Positions 34,867-43,242 of a stretch of DNA of 64,000 nt are shown here, one piece after another. Source of the stretch: JACVRW01 sp963808775 (GTDB taxonomy: Bacteria > Actinomycetota > Thermoleophilia > Solirubrobacterales > Thermoleophilaceae). The DNA lies in assembly GCA_963808775.1 (NCBI GenBank), contig CAWEGR010000003.1, positions 310,001 to 374,000 on the forward strand. Direction: 5' to 3'. Both the position numbers and the translations under genes were made by a program. Position 1 is the first letter of the stretch. Each line of letters begins with the position of its first letter. The notes under the pieces were generated by a model. The model did not search any database and was not told the DNA's origin. It worked only from the letters and a program-made list of their open reading frames with translations.

Positions 34867-35310
34867 GTGGCCGACGAAGAGGAACTGGGGCCGATCGACA
34901 TCGTGGTGTTCGCGTACCCCCCCGGCGCGCCCCTGACGGGCGAGGCCGTGCCGATCTTGCTGGACCTCGTCGAGCGCGGGATCATCCGCGTGCTCGACGT
35001 GCTCGTGGTGACCCAGGGCGAGGACGGGCGCTTCGCGGGCTTCGAGGCGCGTGACCTGGACGACAAGGGGCTCGGCGAGCTGAGGGAGTTCGAGGGAGCC
35101 TCCTCGGGCCTGCTCGGGGACGACGACGTCGCGACGGTCGTCGAGGCGCTCGAGCCGGGCAGCGTCGCCGTGATGATCGTCTACGAGAACCGCTGGGCCG
35201 CGCCGTTCGCCGCGGCGGTGCGCCGCAACGGCGGCGTTCTCATCGACAACCAGCGCATCCCCGTCCAGGACCTGATCGACGTGCTCGATGCCGTCGAGGC
35301 AGGCGCCTGA
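34867..35310 (+). CDS. DUF6325/DUF1269-like protein
   Basis: 147 aa from GTG 34867 (a GGGAGAG site precedes). It starts MADEEELGPIDIVVFAYPPG, then TGEAVPILLDLVERGIIRVL with DVLVVTQGEDG, and later LEPGSVAVMIVYENRWAAPF. This GPID.VVF.YP.G...LLDLVERGIIRVLD pattern belongs to the DUF1269/DUF6325 group of soluble actinobacterial proteins, often beside SHOCT-domain genes, as here. Function unknown. Confidence 0.8.
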   Translation: MADEEELGPIDIVVFAYPPGAPLTGEAVPILLDLVERGIIRVLDVLVVTQGEDGRFAGFEARDLDDKGLGELREFEGASSGLLGDDDVATVVEALEPGSVAVMIVYENRWAAPFAAAVRRNGGVLIDNQRIPVQDLIDVLDAVEAGA

Positions 35311-35331
35311 CCGACACAAGGAGCTAACGAA

Positions 35332-35615
35332 ATGCCAGGACTTCTACGCGGAATGGCGCGCACGGCCGTCGTCGCCGGCACCGCCACCGCAGTCTCCAAC
35401 CGTGTGAGCCGCCGCCAGGCCCAGAAGTGGTCCGATCAGGAGGGATACGGGCAGCAGCAGGCCTACAGCGAGCCGCCCCCCCGCCCCCGCCCGCAGCGGC
35501 GCCCGCGGGACCGGACCGGATGCAGCAGCTCAAGGACCTCGGCGACCTGAAGGCACAGGGCGTCCTCACCGACGCGGAGTTCGAGGCCGAGAAGGCGAAG
35601 ATCCTCGCCGGTTAG
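35332..35615 (+). CDS. SHOCT-domain protein, frameshifted in a C-tract
   Basis: ATG 35332 gives MPGLLRGMARTAVVAGTATA and SNRVSRRQAQKWSDQEGYG; the SHOCT helix-hairpin (DRMQQLKDLGDLKAQGVLTD, then AEFEAEKAKILAG) is in another frame. The break is in the C/G-rich stretch at about 35475-35503: adding one C to the run of seven restores a proline-rich linker EPPPPPPPAAAPAG. Full length would be about 94 aa. SHOCT domains are short oligomerisation modules. It follows DUF6325 by 21 bases. Confidence 0.78.
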
Positions 35616-36752
35616 CCGCCCTCCGGGGAGGCCCGGGGGCGCCTCAGGGACAATCGCGGCGCGGGCTCGTCGGGGAACTCGGCGAGCACGCGCCGCCGCA
35701 TCCACTCGAGCCAGCCGAAGGCGAGGGCCGTGAAGATCAGCATGGTCCCGATCCGCTGCGTCCATGGCACCGGGCCCCAGGTCACGAGCAGCAGGATCGC
35801 GACACCGAGGCCCGCGAACACCCACCCGGGGTGCTCGCGCAACGTGTGAGCAGAGAAGCGCCGCACCGCACGTCGCTCTGCGGCCGGCGCCCGCGAGCCA
35901 GGCGCCGAGCACCACGAACAGGCCGAACAGCAGCGATCCCTGCGCCACCTCGCCGAGCAGCGAGGTCGAGATTCTCCACGCGTCGTCCGCGGCCGGCGCC
36001 GCATTTGGGGATTCGGCCAGCGTGTCGAGGACCCAGCGCTCGCCCAGACGTCTGATCGCGAAGATCAGGAACGCGCTCAGGATCAGACAGCCGCCGACGG
36101 TGATCGTCGTGCGGCGGCGGTCCTGCGACAGGGCAAGCGCACCCGCGAACGAGGCGACCGCGAGCAGCACGAACACCCAGACGAGCGTCTCGAAGATGTC
36201 GAAGACGTTCTGGATCGTCTCGAGCTCGTCGGGCTTCGCGATCGTCAGGTTCGCGACCTGCGGCGGAAGCCGCTCGGCGACACCCTCAGGCAGCCCCGCG
36301 CTCTCGGCGACCTGGTTCACGAGCTCACCGAGGTTGATCGAGACCGGACTGCCCTCGAGCTTGCCCTCGACGATCTCGATGAACTCGCCGTGGGCGACCT
36401 CGTTCGCCTTGCGCCAGGCATCGAGGGCCACGGCGCTGCCGAGGATGTCCGGAGCCTCCCGTATCGCCACCTGCTTGAGCGCGGCGCTGGCCGGCCCGGC
36501 GAGACGGTCGAGGTTCGGCGGCAGCACCTCCTCGAGCCGATCTTCCACATCGGCGCTCGTAAACAGCTCGTTGACGATGTAGACGCCGAGCGCGGTCCGG
36601 ATCGGCTCGCTCTCGAGCATCTCGGAGCTCGTGTCAACCCAGTTGTCGGTGTCGATCGCCTGGCGCTTGACCCACACGGCCAGCGACCCCACCGTCCAGA
36701 GAATCGTCCCAGCGACCAGGAGAGCCGCTACACCTATTCGTCTGCCGCGCAT
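35612..36752 (-). CDS. Uncharacterised actinobacterial membrane protein, frameshifted
   Basis: ATG 36752 starts MRGRRIGVAALLVAGTILWT, with one helix, an extracytoplasmic region of about 150 residues (AIDTDNWVDTSSEMLESEPI, VNELFTSADVEDRLEEVLPP), then helices FDIFETLVWVFVLLAVASFA, TITVGGCLILSAFLIFAI and SLLFGLFVVLGAWLAGAG. Near 35863 removing one T gives GRRATAVRRFSAHTLREHPG, joining the last two helices (FAGLGVAILLLVTWGPVPW; IGTMLIFTALAFGW). About 379 aa. It matches a widespread actinobacterial family of unknown function. It overlaps the RDD gene by 19 bases upstream and the SHOCT stop by four bases downstream. Confidence 0.75.
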
Positions 36753-37225
36753 ACCACCGTTCCCACCAGCATGTCCGGGACACTCCGCCTGCGCGCGTCC
36801 GTGAGAATTGTCAGGTAGCCGGCGAGCAGGGGGATCGCCGCAAGGAACATCGCGCCGAGGCGCAGGGTCGCGCGCCACGGGCGCGGGGGGAGGCCGGTGC
36901 TCTCGACGCAGACGCGGATGCGCATCACGTGATTGCCCGGCGTCTGCCCGGTCGAGGACCAGAAGGTCACGAAGTAGGCGAGCGACCAGAGCACCCACGC
37001 CGCGGCCCCTATCGCCGCCGCGACCACCTCGAGGTTCTGCGGCAGATGGAAGACGGAGAACGTGAGCGCGACCGCGGCCGCCACCACGATCGCCACGGCG
37101 TTGATGATCGCCGCGTCGAGCGTGAACGCGATCGCGCGCGTGACGAGGCCGATGTACTCGAGCCGCGGTACGTCCGACGCAGCGGCGGCGGCCACGGTCA
37201 CCCCGGCCGGGACCGCATGGCTCAC
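36734..37225 (-). CDS. RDD-family membrane protein
   Basis: 163 aa from a GTG that overlaps the upstream gene's stop (GTGA). It has the RDD pattern: VTRAIAFTLDAAIINAVAIV, a second helix LEVVAAAIGAAAWVLWSLAY, then STGQTPGNHVMRIRVC (typical TPGK/N..GIRV motif), AMFLAAIPLLAGYLTILTDA, and RRSVPDMLVGTVVCAA at the end. RDD proteins are three-helix membrane proteins of mostly unknown function, some acting as sodium-proton antiporters. Confidence 0.85.
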   Translation of the reverse strand: MSHAVPAGVTVAAAAASDVPRLEYIGLVTRAIAFTLDAAIINAVAIVVAAAVALTFSVFHLPQNLEVVAAAIGAAAWVLWSLAYFVTFWSSTGQTPGNHVMRIRVCVESTGLPPRPWRATLRLGAMFLAAIPLLAGYLTILTDARRRSVPDMLVGTVVCAADE

Positions 37226-37825
37226 CGCGCCTCCGACCGGCGCAGCGCGCGCCGCACCTTGCCCTCGATCCAGGTGTCCGCGCTGCGCGAGCGGGTGCGG
37301 ACACCGCCCGCGACCTCCTCGGCGAAGCCGACGCTCTGGCGGCTGATCGCTTCGGTGACGGATGGGCTGCGCGCGACCTCGTCGACGATCATCCAGAGCT
37401 CGTCGCTCTTGAGCAGCTGGTCGACCGCGGCGTTCATGGCGCGGCTCTCGACCACCTCGGCGACGAAGCGCTCGAGCGCGGCGCTCTCGAGCGCCGAGTG
37501 CGCGACCCGCTCGGCCGCCTGCTCGACGCCCTCCTCCTCGAGCACGCGCTCGATCACGGCGTGCTCGACCACGGCGCGCGCGGTGGTCTCGACGAGCTCG
37601 CCCTGGAGGGCCTGCGCGACGGCGCGCCGCACGAGTGCGCTCGCCAGCACGCGGTCGAGCGCCGACTCGGCGAAGCGGGAGGCGAGCAGGGCGTCGAGGC
37701 TCGCGAGGGCGGCGTCCCCGGCACGTTCGGCCGCGACGACCCGCGGCCGCGCGCGGCGCCGCCGCGGCGAGCGAGGCCGCGCCCGCAAGCGGACGCAGCG
37801 CCGCCGACCCAAGCGCGCCCGTCAT
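37222..37825 (-). CDS. Hypothetical helical protein, frameshifted
   Basis: ATG 37825 starts MTGALGSAALRPLAGAASLA and the frame breaks near 37742. Dropping one G from GGG gives AAAVVAAERAGDAALASLDA and continues to RVLASALVRRAVAQALQGE, with repeated helical units (ERVLEEEGVEQAAERVAHSA; ALERFVAEVVESRAMNAAVD) and a basic end KVRRALRRSEAR. About 200 aa, almost all helix. There is no recognised domain. It is the first gene of a run with the RDD and membrane-protein genes, with GTGA overlap to RDD, and is divergent from the M48 peptidase. Confidence 0.65.
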
Positions 37826-37914
37826 CCGTGCAGCTTGGCCAAGCCGCGAGTCCGCCACGCCACGAACGCTCCCACGCCGGAGGCTCACGCGCAAGCCCGT
37901 GAGAGGATTGCGCC

Positions 37915-38790
37915 ATGGCCCGGCGCCCCGGACGCACCGTGCTGGCGCTCGCGGTGCCACTCGTGCTGTTCATCCTCTATGGCATGGCGCGGGTGAGCGC
38001 GCCGGTCAGCGCCCTCGGCCTCGTCTTCCACGAGCCGGAGGGCTTCGCCGTGGTCGCGGCCGTGCTGTCGCTCGTCGGCGCCGTCCTGCTGTTCGTCCCG
38101 CGGATCGAGCTGGCCGTGGGTCATGTGATGGCTGGAGGCTCGCGCCCGCCGGAGCCCGAGGAGCGCGAGCGCGTCTCGGGACTGCTGGCGCCCGTCGCGG
38201 AGCGAGCCGGGATCGACCCCGGCCGCCTGATCGTGCGTGTGCTCGACGACTCGCGCGCGAACGCGAGCGCGGGCGCGGCCCACCTGCTGTACGTGACGAC
38301 CGGAGCGCTCTGGCTCGACGACGAGGGGCTCGAGGCCATCCTCGCCCACGAGCTCGGGCACCACCGCGGCCTGCACCCGGTGCTGACCGCCGTCGTCTGG
38401 TGGCTGAGCCTGCCGGGCGTGGCCCTGGCGGCGGTCTACCGCTGGCTGCGGAACGCGGTCGGGGCGCTCGGCAACCGGCTCGGCACGATCGGCCGCCTGC
38501 TCGCGGTTCCGCTGCTCGTCCTGCTCTGGGTCTGGCAGTTCACCGTGATGTGGATCTTCTGGCTCGGCGAGCTGCTGTCGAGGCGCGCCGCGCGCATCGC
38601 GGAGTTCGAGGCCGACGCCTCGGCGGCGCGCTGGGGCTACGGCGCCGAGCTCGCCGACGCCCTCGAGCGGCTCGGCGCGGCCGAGCCCGAGCGGCGGGGG
38701 CTGCTCGCCCGGCTGCGCGCCGACCACCCTCCGACGCCGGAGCGCGTCGCGCGCCTGCGCGAGCAAGCCGCCCTGGCGGCTCCCGCGTGA
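37915..38790 (+). CDS. M48-family membrane zinc metallopeptidase
   Basis: 291 aa, ATG 37915 with a GAGAGGA ribosome site. N-terminal helices TVLALAVPLVLFILYGMARV and GFAVVAAVLSLVGAVLLFV, then the catalytic HELGHH (residues 145-150) in LEAILAHELGHHRGLHPVLT, two further helices (PLLVLLWVWQFTVMWIFWL) and the Glu-containing third metal motif AEFEADASAARWGYG. This is the HtpX/M48 arrangement, a membrane protease involved in protein quality control; its substrates are unknown. Confidence 0.88.
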   Translation: MARRPGRTVLALAVPLVLFILYGMARVSAPVSALGLVFHEPEGFAVVAAVLSLVGAVLLFVPRIELAVGHVMAGGSRPPEPEERERVSGLLAPVAERAGIDPGRLIVRVLDDSRANASAGAAHLLYVTTGALWLDDEGLEAILAHELGHHRGLHPVLTAVVWWLSLPGVALAAVYRWLRNAVGALGNRLGTIGRLLAVPLLVLLWVWQFTVMWIFWLGELLSRRAARIAEFEADASAARWGYGAELADALERLGAAEPERRGLLARLRADHPPTPERVARLREQAALAAPA

Positions 38791-38886
38791 CCCCGGTTCC
38801 GCCGCCCTAGGATTCCCATCGGATGTGGACTCCCCTCGCGATCCCGCGCGCCGCCACCGAGGTCGCTGCTCGAGCTGCCGCGGCTC

Positions 38887-39252
38887 GTGTCGAGCGCGGC
38901 CCGCGCGGCCGCCGCCCTCGAACGACTCGTCGAGATCGGTGAGGAGCTCGAGCACAAGGCGGACCTCATGCTCGCGACGCTCGAGCGCGCCCAGGGCCTC
39001 GGCGACACGATCGTGACGAGCGGCGACAAGCTGATCATGTCCGGGGACAAGCTGCTCGAGGCGGCCGAGAGCATGGAGTCGCTCGCAGGGCGGCTGATGG
39101 AGTCCGGCGACAAGCTCGTCGACGCGTCCTCGGACGTGCAGCGCCTCGCGCAGCCGTTCCTGCACGCCACCGACTCCGCCCAGCGGATCGTGTCACGGCT
39201 CCAGCGCGATCCGGGCACGGACCGCCCCTCCGGCGAGGACTCTCCGGCCTAG
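38887..39252 (+). CDS. Helical hypothetical protein with repeated GDKL segments
   Basis: 121 aa from GTG 38887 as given. Predicted almost entirely helical, with the recurring motif TSGDKLIMSGDKLLEAAESM ... LMESGDKLVDASSDVQRLAQ that suggests a coiled-coil rod. An ATG at 38823 (WTPLAIPRAATEVA) lies in the frame that would join if one base were removed near 38873, giving about 142 aa, so the real N-terminus may be longer. No known family. Its stop overlaps that of the convergent peptidoglycan hydrolase gene through the palindromic CTAG. Confidence 0.6.
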   Translation: MSSAARAAAALERLVEIGEELEHKADLMLATLERAQGLGDTIVTSGDKLIMSGDKLLEAAESMESLAGRLMESGDKLVDASSDVQRLAQPFLHATDSAQRIVSRLQRDPGTDRPSGEDSPA

Positions 39253-40538
39253 CGCACGCTCGCCGGGGCGGGCAGGCGGTCGAGCGCGCGGCGGTAGCGC
39301 CTCATCACCGAGCGCGGGAAGTCCGCGTGGGTCTGGCGCCTCAGCCTCGGGACGCGCTCCCTGTGGTACGGGCTCGAGAGGTTCTCGTTGTGCCCGATGA
39401 CGTTCCGCGTCGAGATGCCGTAGCGGCCCTGGAGCATGCGCGTCAGCCGCAGCGAGGCGGCCATCTGGCGCCGGTTGCCCGACACCTGCCCCTGCGTCAT
39501 GCCGACGTGCTCGATGCCGATCGCCGTGTAGTTGAGGCCAACCGTGTGGCGGCACATGATCCGCGGCGGCACGAGCTCGTAGGCCGTCCCGTCGCGGTCG
39601 ATCACGTAGTGCGAGCAGACGCCGGGCAGCTCGTGCAGCTCGGGGTCGGGCTGGTTCAGGGAGAAGTAGTTGAAGACCGGAAGGAAGCTGCCGGTGACGG
39701 TGTAGTGCTCGACGATCACGTTCGGGCCGCGGGTCCGAAAGGCGTCGATCCCGTAGTGCCTGACGGCGTAGGCGGCCATGTCGCGGCGGCGCGCCGACCC
39801 GTACGGGATGTGCTTGCGGGTCACGCGCGCCGGCGCGACCGCTCGCGCGAGCTCGAGCACGCCCCCCACGTGGCGGCGCACCCCGCCGGCGCCGAGCCTC
39901 CCGCCCGGCAGCTCGACCACGAACGCCGTGTCGCCCGGGTGCTCGTGGTTCTGCCAGGACGAGACCGTGCCGTGATAGGCGGGCAGGGAGCGGCGCGGGA
40001 GCCCGCTCGCGCGCGAGTACATGCGCTCGAGCTCGGGGTCGCCCTCGGCCTTGACCACCATCCGCAGCGCCTGGTGGTACCAGAGCGACACGCGCGGCTG
40101 CTCGCGCTCGATGAAGCGCATCATGACCTGTGTCTCGGGCTCCGACGCGGGGCCCGTGCCGGACTCGTAGACGCCGTCCTGCGGGCGCCAGCGATGCGGG
40201 AAGTTGCGATTCAGGTCAACCCCGTTCGCGTTGCCGCGGCTGCCCGCGGCCGCGCCGTCCGGGTTGGCGGTGTCGACGAGCCAGAGCGCGGTGCCGCGCG
40301 GAGGCCGAGCGCCGCGCAGGCGGGCGATCACGGCGCGTCCCGCGGGCTCGGTCCCGTGGATCGAGCCGACGACCATCAGCTTGGTCCGGGCGCGCTCGCT
40401 GCCGACGAGCAGCGCGCGAATCGGACGGCCCTCCGACGAGCGGCCGATCGTCTCCCAGCCGGACGCCGCGGGCGTGCCCGTGGGAGCGGCCGACGCCGCG
40501 AGGGCGGCGATGGCGGCGAAGGTCGACGCGATGCTCAT
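39249..40538 (-). CDS. Secreted M14 carboxypeptidase fused to N-acetylmuramoyl-L-alanine amidase
   Basis: 429 aa with a probable signal peptide (MSIASTFAAIAALAASAAPT). Residues ~28-235 are an MpaA-like M14 peptidase: zinc ligands His61 and Glu64 in VGSIHGTEPAGRAVI, VDLNRNFPHRW, His155 in LWYHQALRM, and catalytic Glu209 in AFVVELPGGRLG. Residues ~245-425 form an Amidase_2/PGRP domain: His278 in NVIVEHYTVTG, SHYVIDRDGTAYELVPPRIM, GIEHVGMTQGQ, and His404/Asp406 in RQTHADFPR. The protein would cut the D-iGlu-mDAP bond and the muramoyl-alanine bond outside the membrane. GTG 40544 is an alternative start. Divergent from the RNase D gene. Confidence 0.85.
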   Translation of the reverse strand: MSIASTFAAIAALAASAAPTGTPAASGWETIGRSSEGRPIRALLVGSERARTKLMVVGSIHGTEPAGRAVIARLRGARPPRGTALWLVDTANPDGAAAGSRGNANGVDLNRNFPHRWRPQDGVYESGTGPASEPETQVMMRFIEREQPRVSLWYHQALRMVVKAEGDPELERMYSRASGLPRRSLPAYHGTVSSWQNHEHPGDTAFVVELPGGRLGAGGVRRHVGGVLELARAVAPARVTRKHIPYGSARRRDMAAYAVRHYGIDAFRTRGPNVIVEHYTVTGSFLPVFNYFSLNQPDPELHELPGVCSHYVIDRDGTAYELVPPRIMCRHTVGLNYTAIGIEHVGMTQGQVSGNRRQMAASLRLTRMLQGRYGISTRNVIGHNENLSSPYHRERVPRLRRQTHADFPRSVMRRYRRALDRLPAPASVR

Positions 40539-40565
40539 GCGCACCCAGGGTACGGTTGGAGGCCG

Positions 40566-41720
40566 ATGATCGTCGACCTTGCCGAGCGCGCAGCCGCGGG
40601 AGGACGGCTCGCCATCGACACGGAGTTCGTGTCGGAGCGCCGCTATCAGGCGCTGCTGTGCCTCGCACAGGTGGCGGTGCCCGACCCGGACGTGCCCGGA
40701 GGCGTGCGCACGGAGGTGCTCGACCCGATCGCCGACGAGCTCGACCCCGCCCCGCTCGCCGAGGTGCTCGCGGACCCGGCGATCGAGATCGTCGTCCACG
40801 CGGGCCGCCAGGACGTGGCGATCCTGCGGCGCAGCTGGAGCACCGAGGTCACGAACGTGTTCGACACGCAGATTGCGGCCGGGTTCCTCGGCTTCGGCAA
40901 CCAGGAGGGCTACGAGTCGCTCGTCCGCAAGGTGCTGAGGGTGAAGCTGAAGGGAAGCGAGGGGTTCACGCGCTGGGACAAGCGGCCGCTGACGGAGCAG
41001 CAGCTCGAGTACGCGGGGGACGACGCCCGCCTGCTGCTCGAGCTCGGAACCGAGCTCGAGCGCCGCCTGACCGAGCGCGGGCGCCTCGACTGGGCGCGCG
41101 AGGAATGCCTGGTCGTCTCCGAGTCGAACGACGAGCGCAGCGCCGACCGCGCCTACGAGCGGCTGCCGCGGATCGGGCGGCTGAGCGACTCGGCACGGGC
41201 GGTGGCGCGCGAGCTCGCGGAGTGGCGCGAGGACGCCGCCCGCGGCGCGGACCGCGCGCCGGGCTCGATCCTTCCCGACCAGGCGCTCGTCGAGCTCGCG
41301 CGCCGCACGCCGCGCGACCGGCACGGGCTCGAGCAGATCCGCGGGCTGCCGCCGCCGACGCTCCACCGCCGCGGCGACGCGCTGCTCGCGGCGATCGAGC
41401 GCGGCCGGCAGCGCACCCCTCCCCCGGCGCCCGCCGAGCTGCCCCCGCGCGAGTCCGCCGACGCTCCGCTCATCTCGCTCGCGCAGGCGCTCGTGCGCCA
41501 CCGCTCATCGGAGTCCAAGGTCGCCGTCGAGCTGATCGCGACGCAGGCCGAGCTGTCCACCCTGCTGTCGGCGCTGCGGCGGGGCGAGGACGGCAACGGG
41601 CTGCGCGTGACGAGCGGCTGGCGGGCGCGGCTGGTCGGCGACGAGCTGCGCGAGCTGGCGGCCGGCGAGGTGGCGCTCAGCGCGAACCCGGCGGGCGGCC
41701 TCAGGGTCACCCGGCCCTGA
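40566..41720 (+). CDS. rnd: Ribonuclease D
   Basis: 384 aa, ATG 40566. DEDDy exonuclease motifs: LAIDTEFVSERRYQALLCL (Asp-x-Glu), IVVHAGRQDVAIL with VFDTQIAAGFLGFGNQEGYE, and YAGDDARLLLELGTEL (Tyr-x3-Asp). C-terminal HRDC domains follow (NDERSADRAYERLPRIGRLS; GRQRTPPPAPAELP linker). It trims the 3' ends of tRNA and other structured RNA. The start is 27 bases from the divergent hydrolase start; slightly longer starts cannot be excluded. Length as in other actinobacteria. Confidence 0.9.
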   Translation: MIVDLAERAAAGGRLAIDTEFVSERRYQALLCLAQVAVPDPDVPGGVRTEVLDPIADELDPAPLAEVLADPAIEIVVHAGRQDVAILRRSWSTEVTNVFDTQIAAGFLGFGNQEGYESLVRKVLRVKLKGSEGFTRWDKRPLTEQQLEYAGDDARLLLELGTELERRLTERGRLDWAREECLVVSESNDERSADRAYERLPRIGRLSDSARAVARELAEWREDAARGADRAPGSILPDQALVELARRTPRDRHGLEQIRGLPPPTLHRRGDALLAAIERGRQRTPPPAPAELPPRESADAPLISLAQALVRHRSSESKVAVELIATQAELSTLLSALRRGEDGNGLRVTSGWRARLVGDELRELAAGEVALSANPAGGLRVTRP

Positions 41721-41739
41721 GCGGCGCGAGCCGCCTCGG

Positions 41740-42685
41740 TCATCCGAGCTCGAGCCCCGCAGGCAGCTCGCCGTCGTCGATCAAGCGCCGCACCTCGCCG
41801 CTGCGGCGCGGGTTGAGCGCGACGTGGCGTTGGCCGACGCTCGGCTTCTCGACGAGCAGCCCCGCCCCCACGAGCGCCTCCCCCGCCTCATAGGCGAGCG
41901 CGCGCTCGTTGCCGGCGAAGCCGCGCGCGAGATGGTCGAACTCCGTGTGGTAGCCGCCCCACTTGCCCATGCCGTCGAGCCGCTGGAGGATGCGCCGCGT
42001 CACGCGCCGGGCCGGGTCGGGGTCGTCGTGCGCGCGCGACGCCGCGCCCGCCGAGCCGAGCAGCACCGAGACCTGGCCCTCGAGCGCCTCGACGGCGTCC
42101 TCGTCGAGGGGCGAGGCGCCGAGCCGGGTCACGGCCTCCGCGACCCGCAGCGGGTGCGTCTGCCCGATCGGTGGCTTCAGATCGGCCGGCGCGGGGAGCA
42201 CGTGATCGGGCACGAGCATGGCGACCGCGCGCAGGCGGTCGATGCGCCGTTCCTCGAAATCGCAGGCGAGCGCCTCCACGGCGTACTCGGCCGCCTCGCG
42301 GGGATGCGCGGCGGGATAGGCGACGCACGAGCTGCCCGCCGGACGCCCCGAGCTCGAGGGCGAGGTCGCCCGCGCCCACCGGCGGCCCCGGTGAGGCGCC
42401 CTCGACCACGTGCTCGACGGCGAGCGCCGCCAGCGCCCCCGCGCGCGGGCCGACCGCATCCGGGTCCGCGCGCAGCTCGGCCGGCACCGGCAGCGCCGCG
42501 AGCACCCGCTCGGCGCCCGGCGCAACCGCCACGGCGATCGGGTCCGGGTAGCCCGTCCGCGACTCGAGCAACTCGGCCGCGCCGCGGCTCAGCTCGGCGC
42601 CGAGGCGCTCGCGCAGGCGCGCCGAGAGCTCGAGGGGCGCGTCGGCGCCGCCGGCCTCGGCGAGCTCGCTGAGCAGATCGCCCAT
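41740..42685 (-). CDS. Hypothetical protein, frameshifted
   Basis: ATG 42685 starts MGDLLSELAEAGGADAPLEL and RERLGAELSRGAAELLESRT, reaching GAGDLALELGASGG. Near 42340 one base in GGG must be removed to continue as SSCVAYPAAHPREAAEYAVE, ALACDFEERRIDRLRAVAML, then RRILQRLDGMGKWGGYHTEF with a winged-helix-like end (HLARGFAGNERALAYEAGEA, VEKPSVGQRHVALNPRR). About 314 aa. No family recognised. The last 60 residues could bind nucleic acid, but this is a guess. Confidence 0.6.
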
Positions 42686-42728
42686 CCCCGCAGGGTACGT
42701 GCGCCCTCGCGCGGGTAGGGGAGATGGG

Positions 42729-43229
42729 ATGGACACGAAGCTTCTAGGCATCTACCTGAACGATCACCTCGGCGGCTCGACCGCCGGCGTCGAGCTCGCC
42801 AAGCGCGCCCGCAAGCAGAACGAGGGCAGCGAGTACGGCGAGTTCCTCGCGTGGCTCGCGGACGCGATCGAGTCGGATCGCGACACGCTCATGCGGATCA
42901 TGGACGGCCTCGAGATCCGCAAGGACCCGGTCAAGGAGGCCGGCGGCTGGCTGCTCGAGAAGGCCGGCCGCCTCAAGCTGAACGGCCAGCTCAAGGGTTA
43001 CTCGCCGCTGTCGCGGCTCGTGGAGCTCGAGGGCCTCGCGCTCGGCGTGACGGGGAAGCTCGCGCTCTGGAAGGCGCTGCGAGAGCTGTCGGCCGATCAG
43101 CCCGCGCTCGACAGGGCGGAGCTCGACGCGCTCGTCGCGGGCGCCGAGGAGCAGCAGCGCCGAATCGAGGAGCGCCGGCTCTCCGCCGCCCGCGAGGCGT
43201 TCGGGCTGCTCGACGCCGCCGTGCCGTAG
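42729..43229 (+). CDS. Conserved-type helical hypothetical protein
   Basis: 166 aa from ATG 42729: MDTKLLGIYLNDHLGGSTAG, with ELAKRARKQNEGSEYGEFLA and IESDRDTLMRIMDGLEIRKD. It looks like a four-helix-bundle (ferritin-like) protein, but no metal ligands can be assigned with confidence. It precedes the carboxyltransferase gene by 13 bases on the same strand. Confidence 0.7.
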   Translation: MDTKLLGIYLNDHLGGSTAGVELAKRARKQNEGSEYGEFLAWLADAIESDRDTLMRIMDGLEIRKDPVKEAGGWLLEKAGRLKLNGQLKGYSPLSRLVELEGLALGVTGKLALWKALRELSADQPALDRAELDALVAGAEEQQRRIEERRLSAAREAFGLLDAAVP

Positions 43230-43242
43230 CCTGCGGCGCCCA

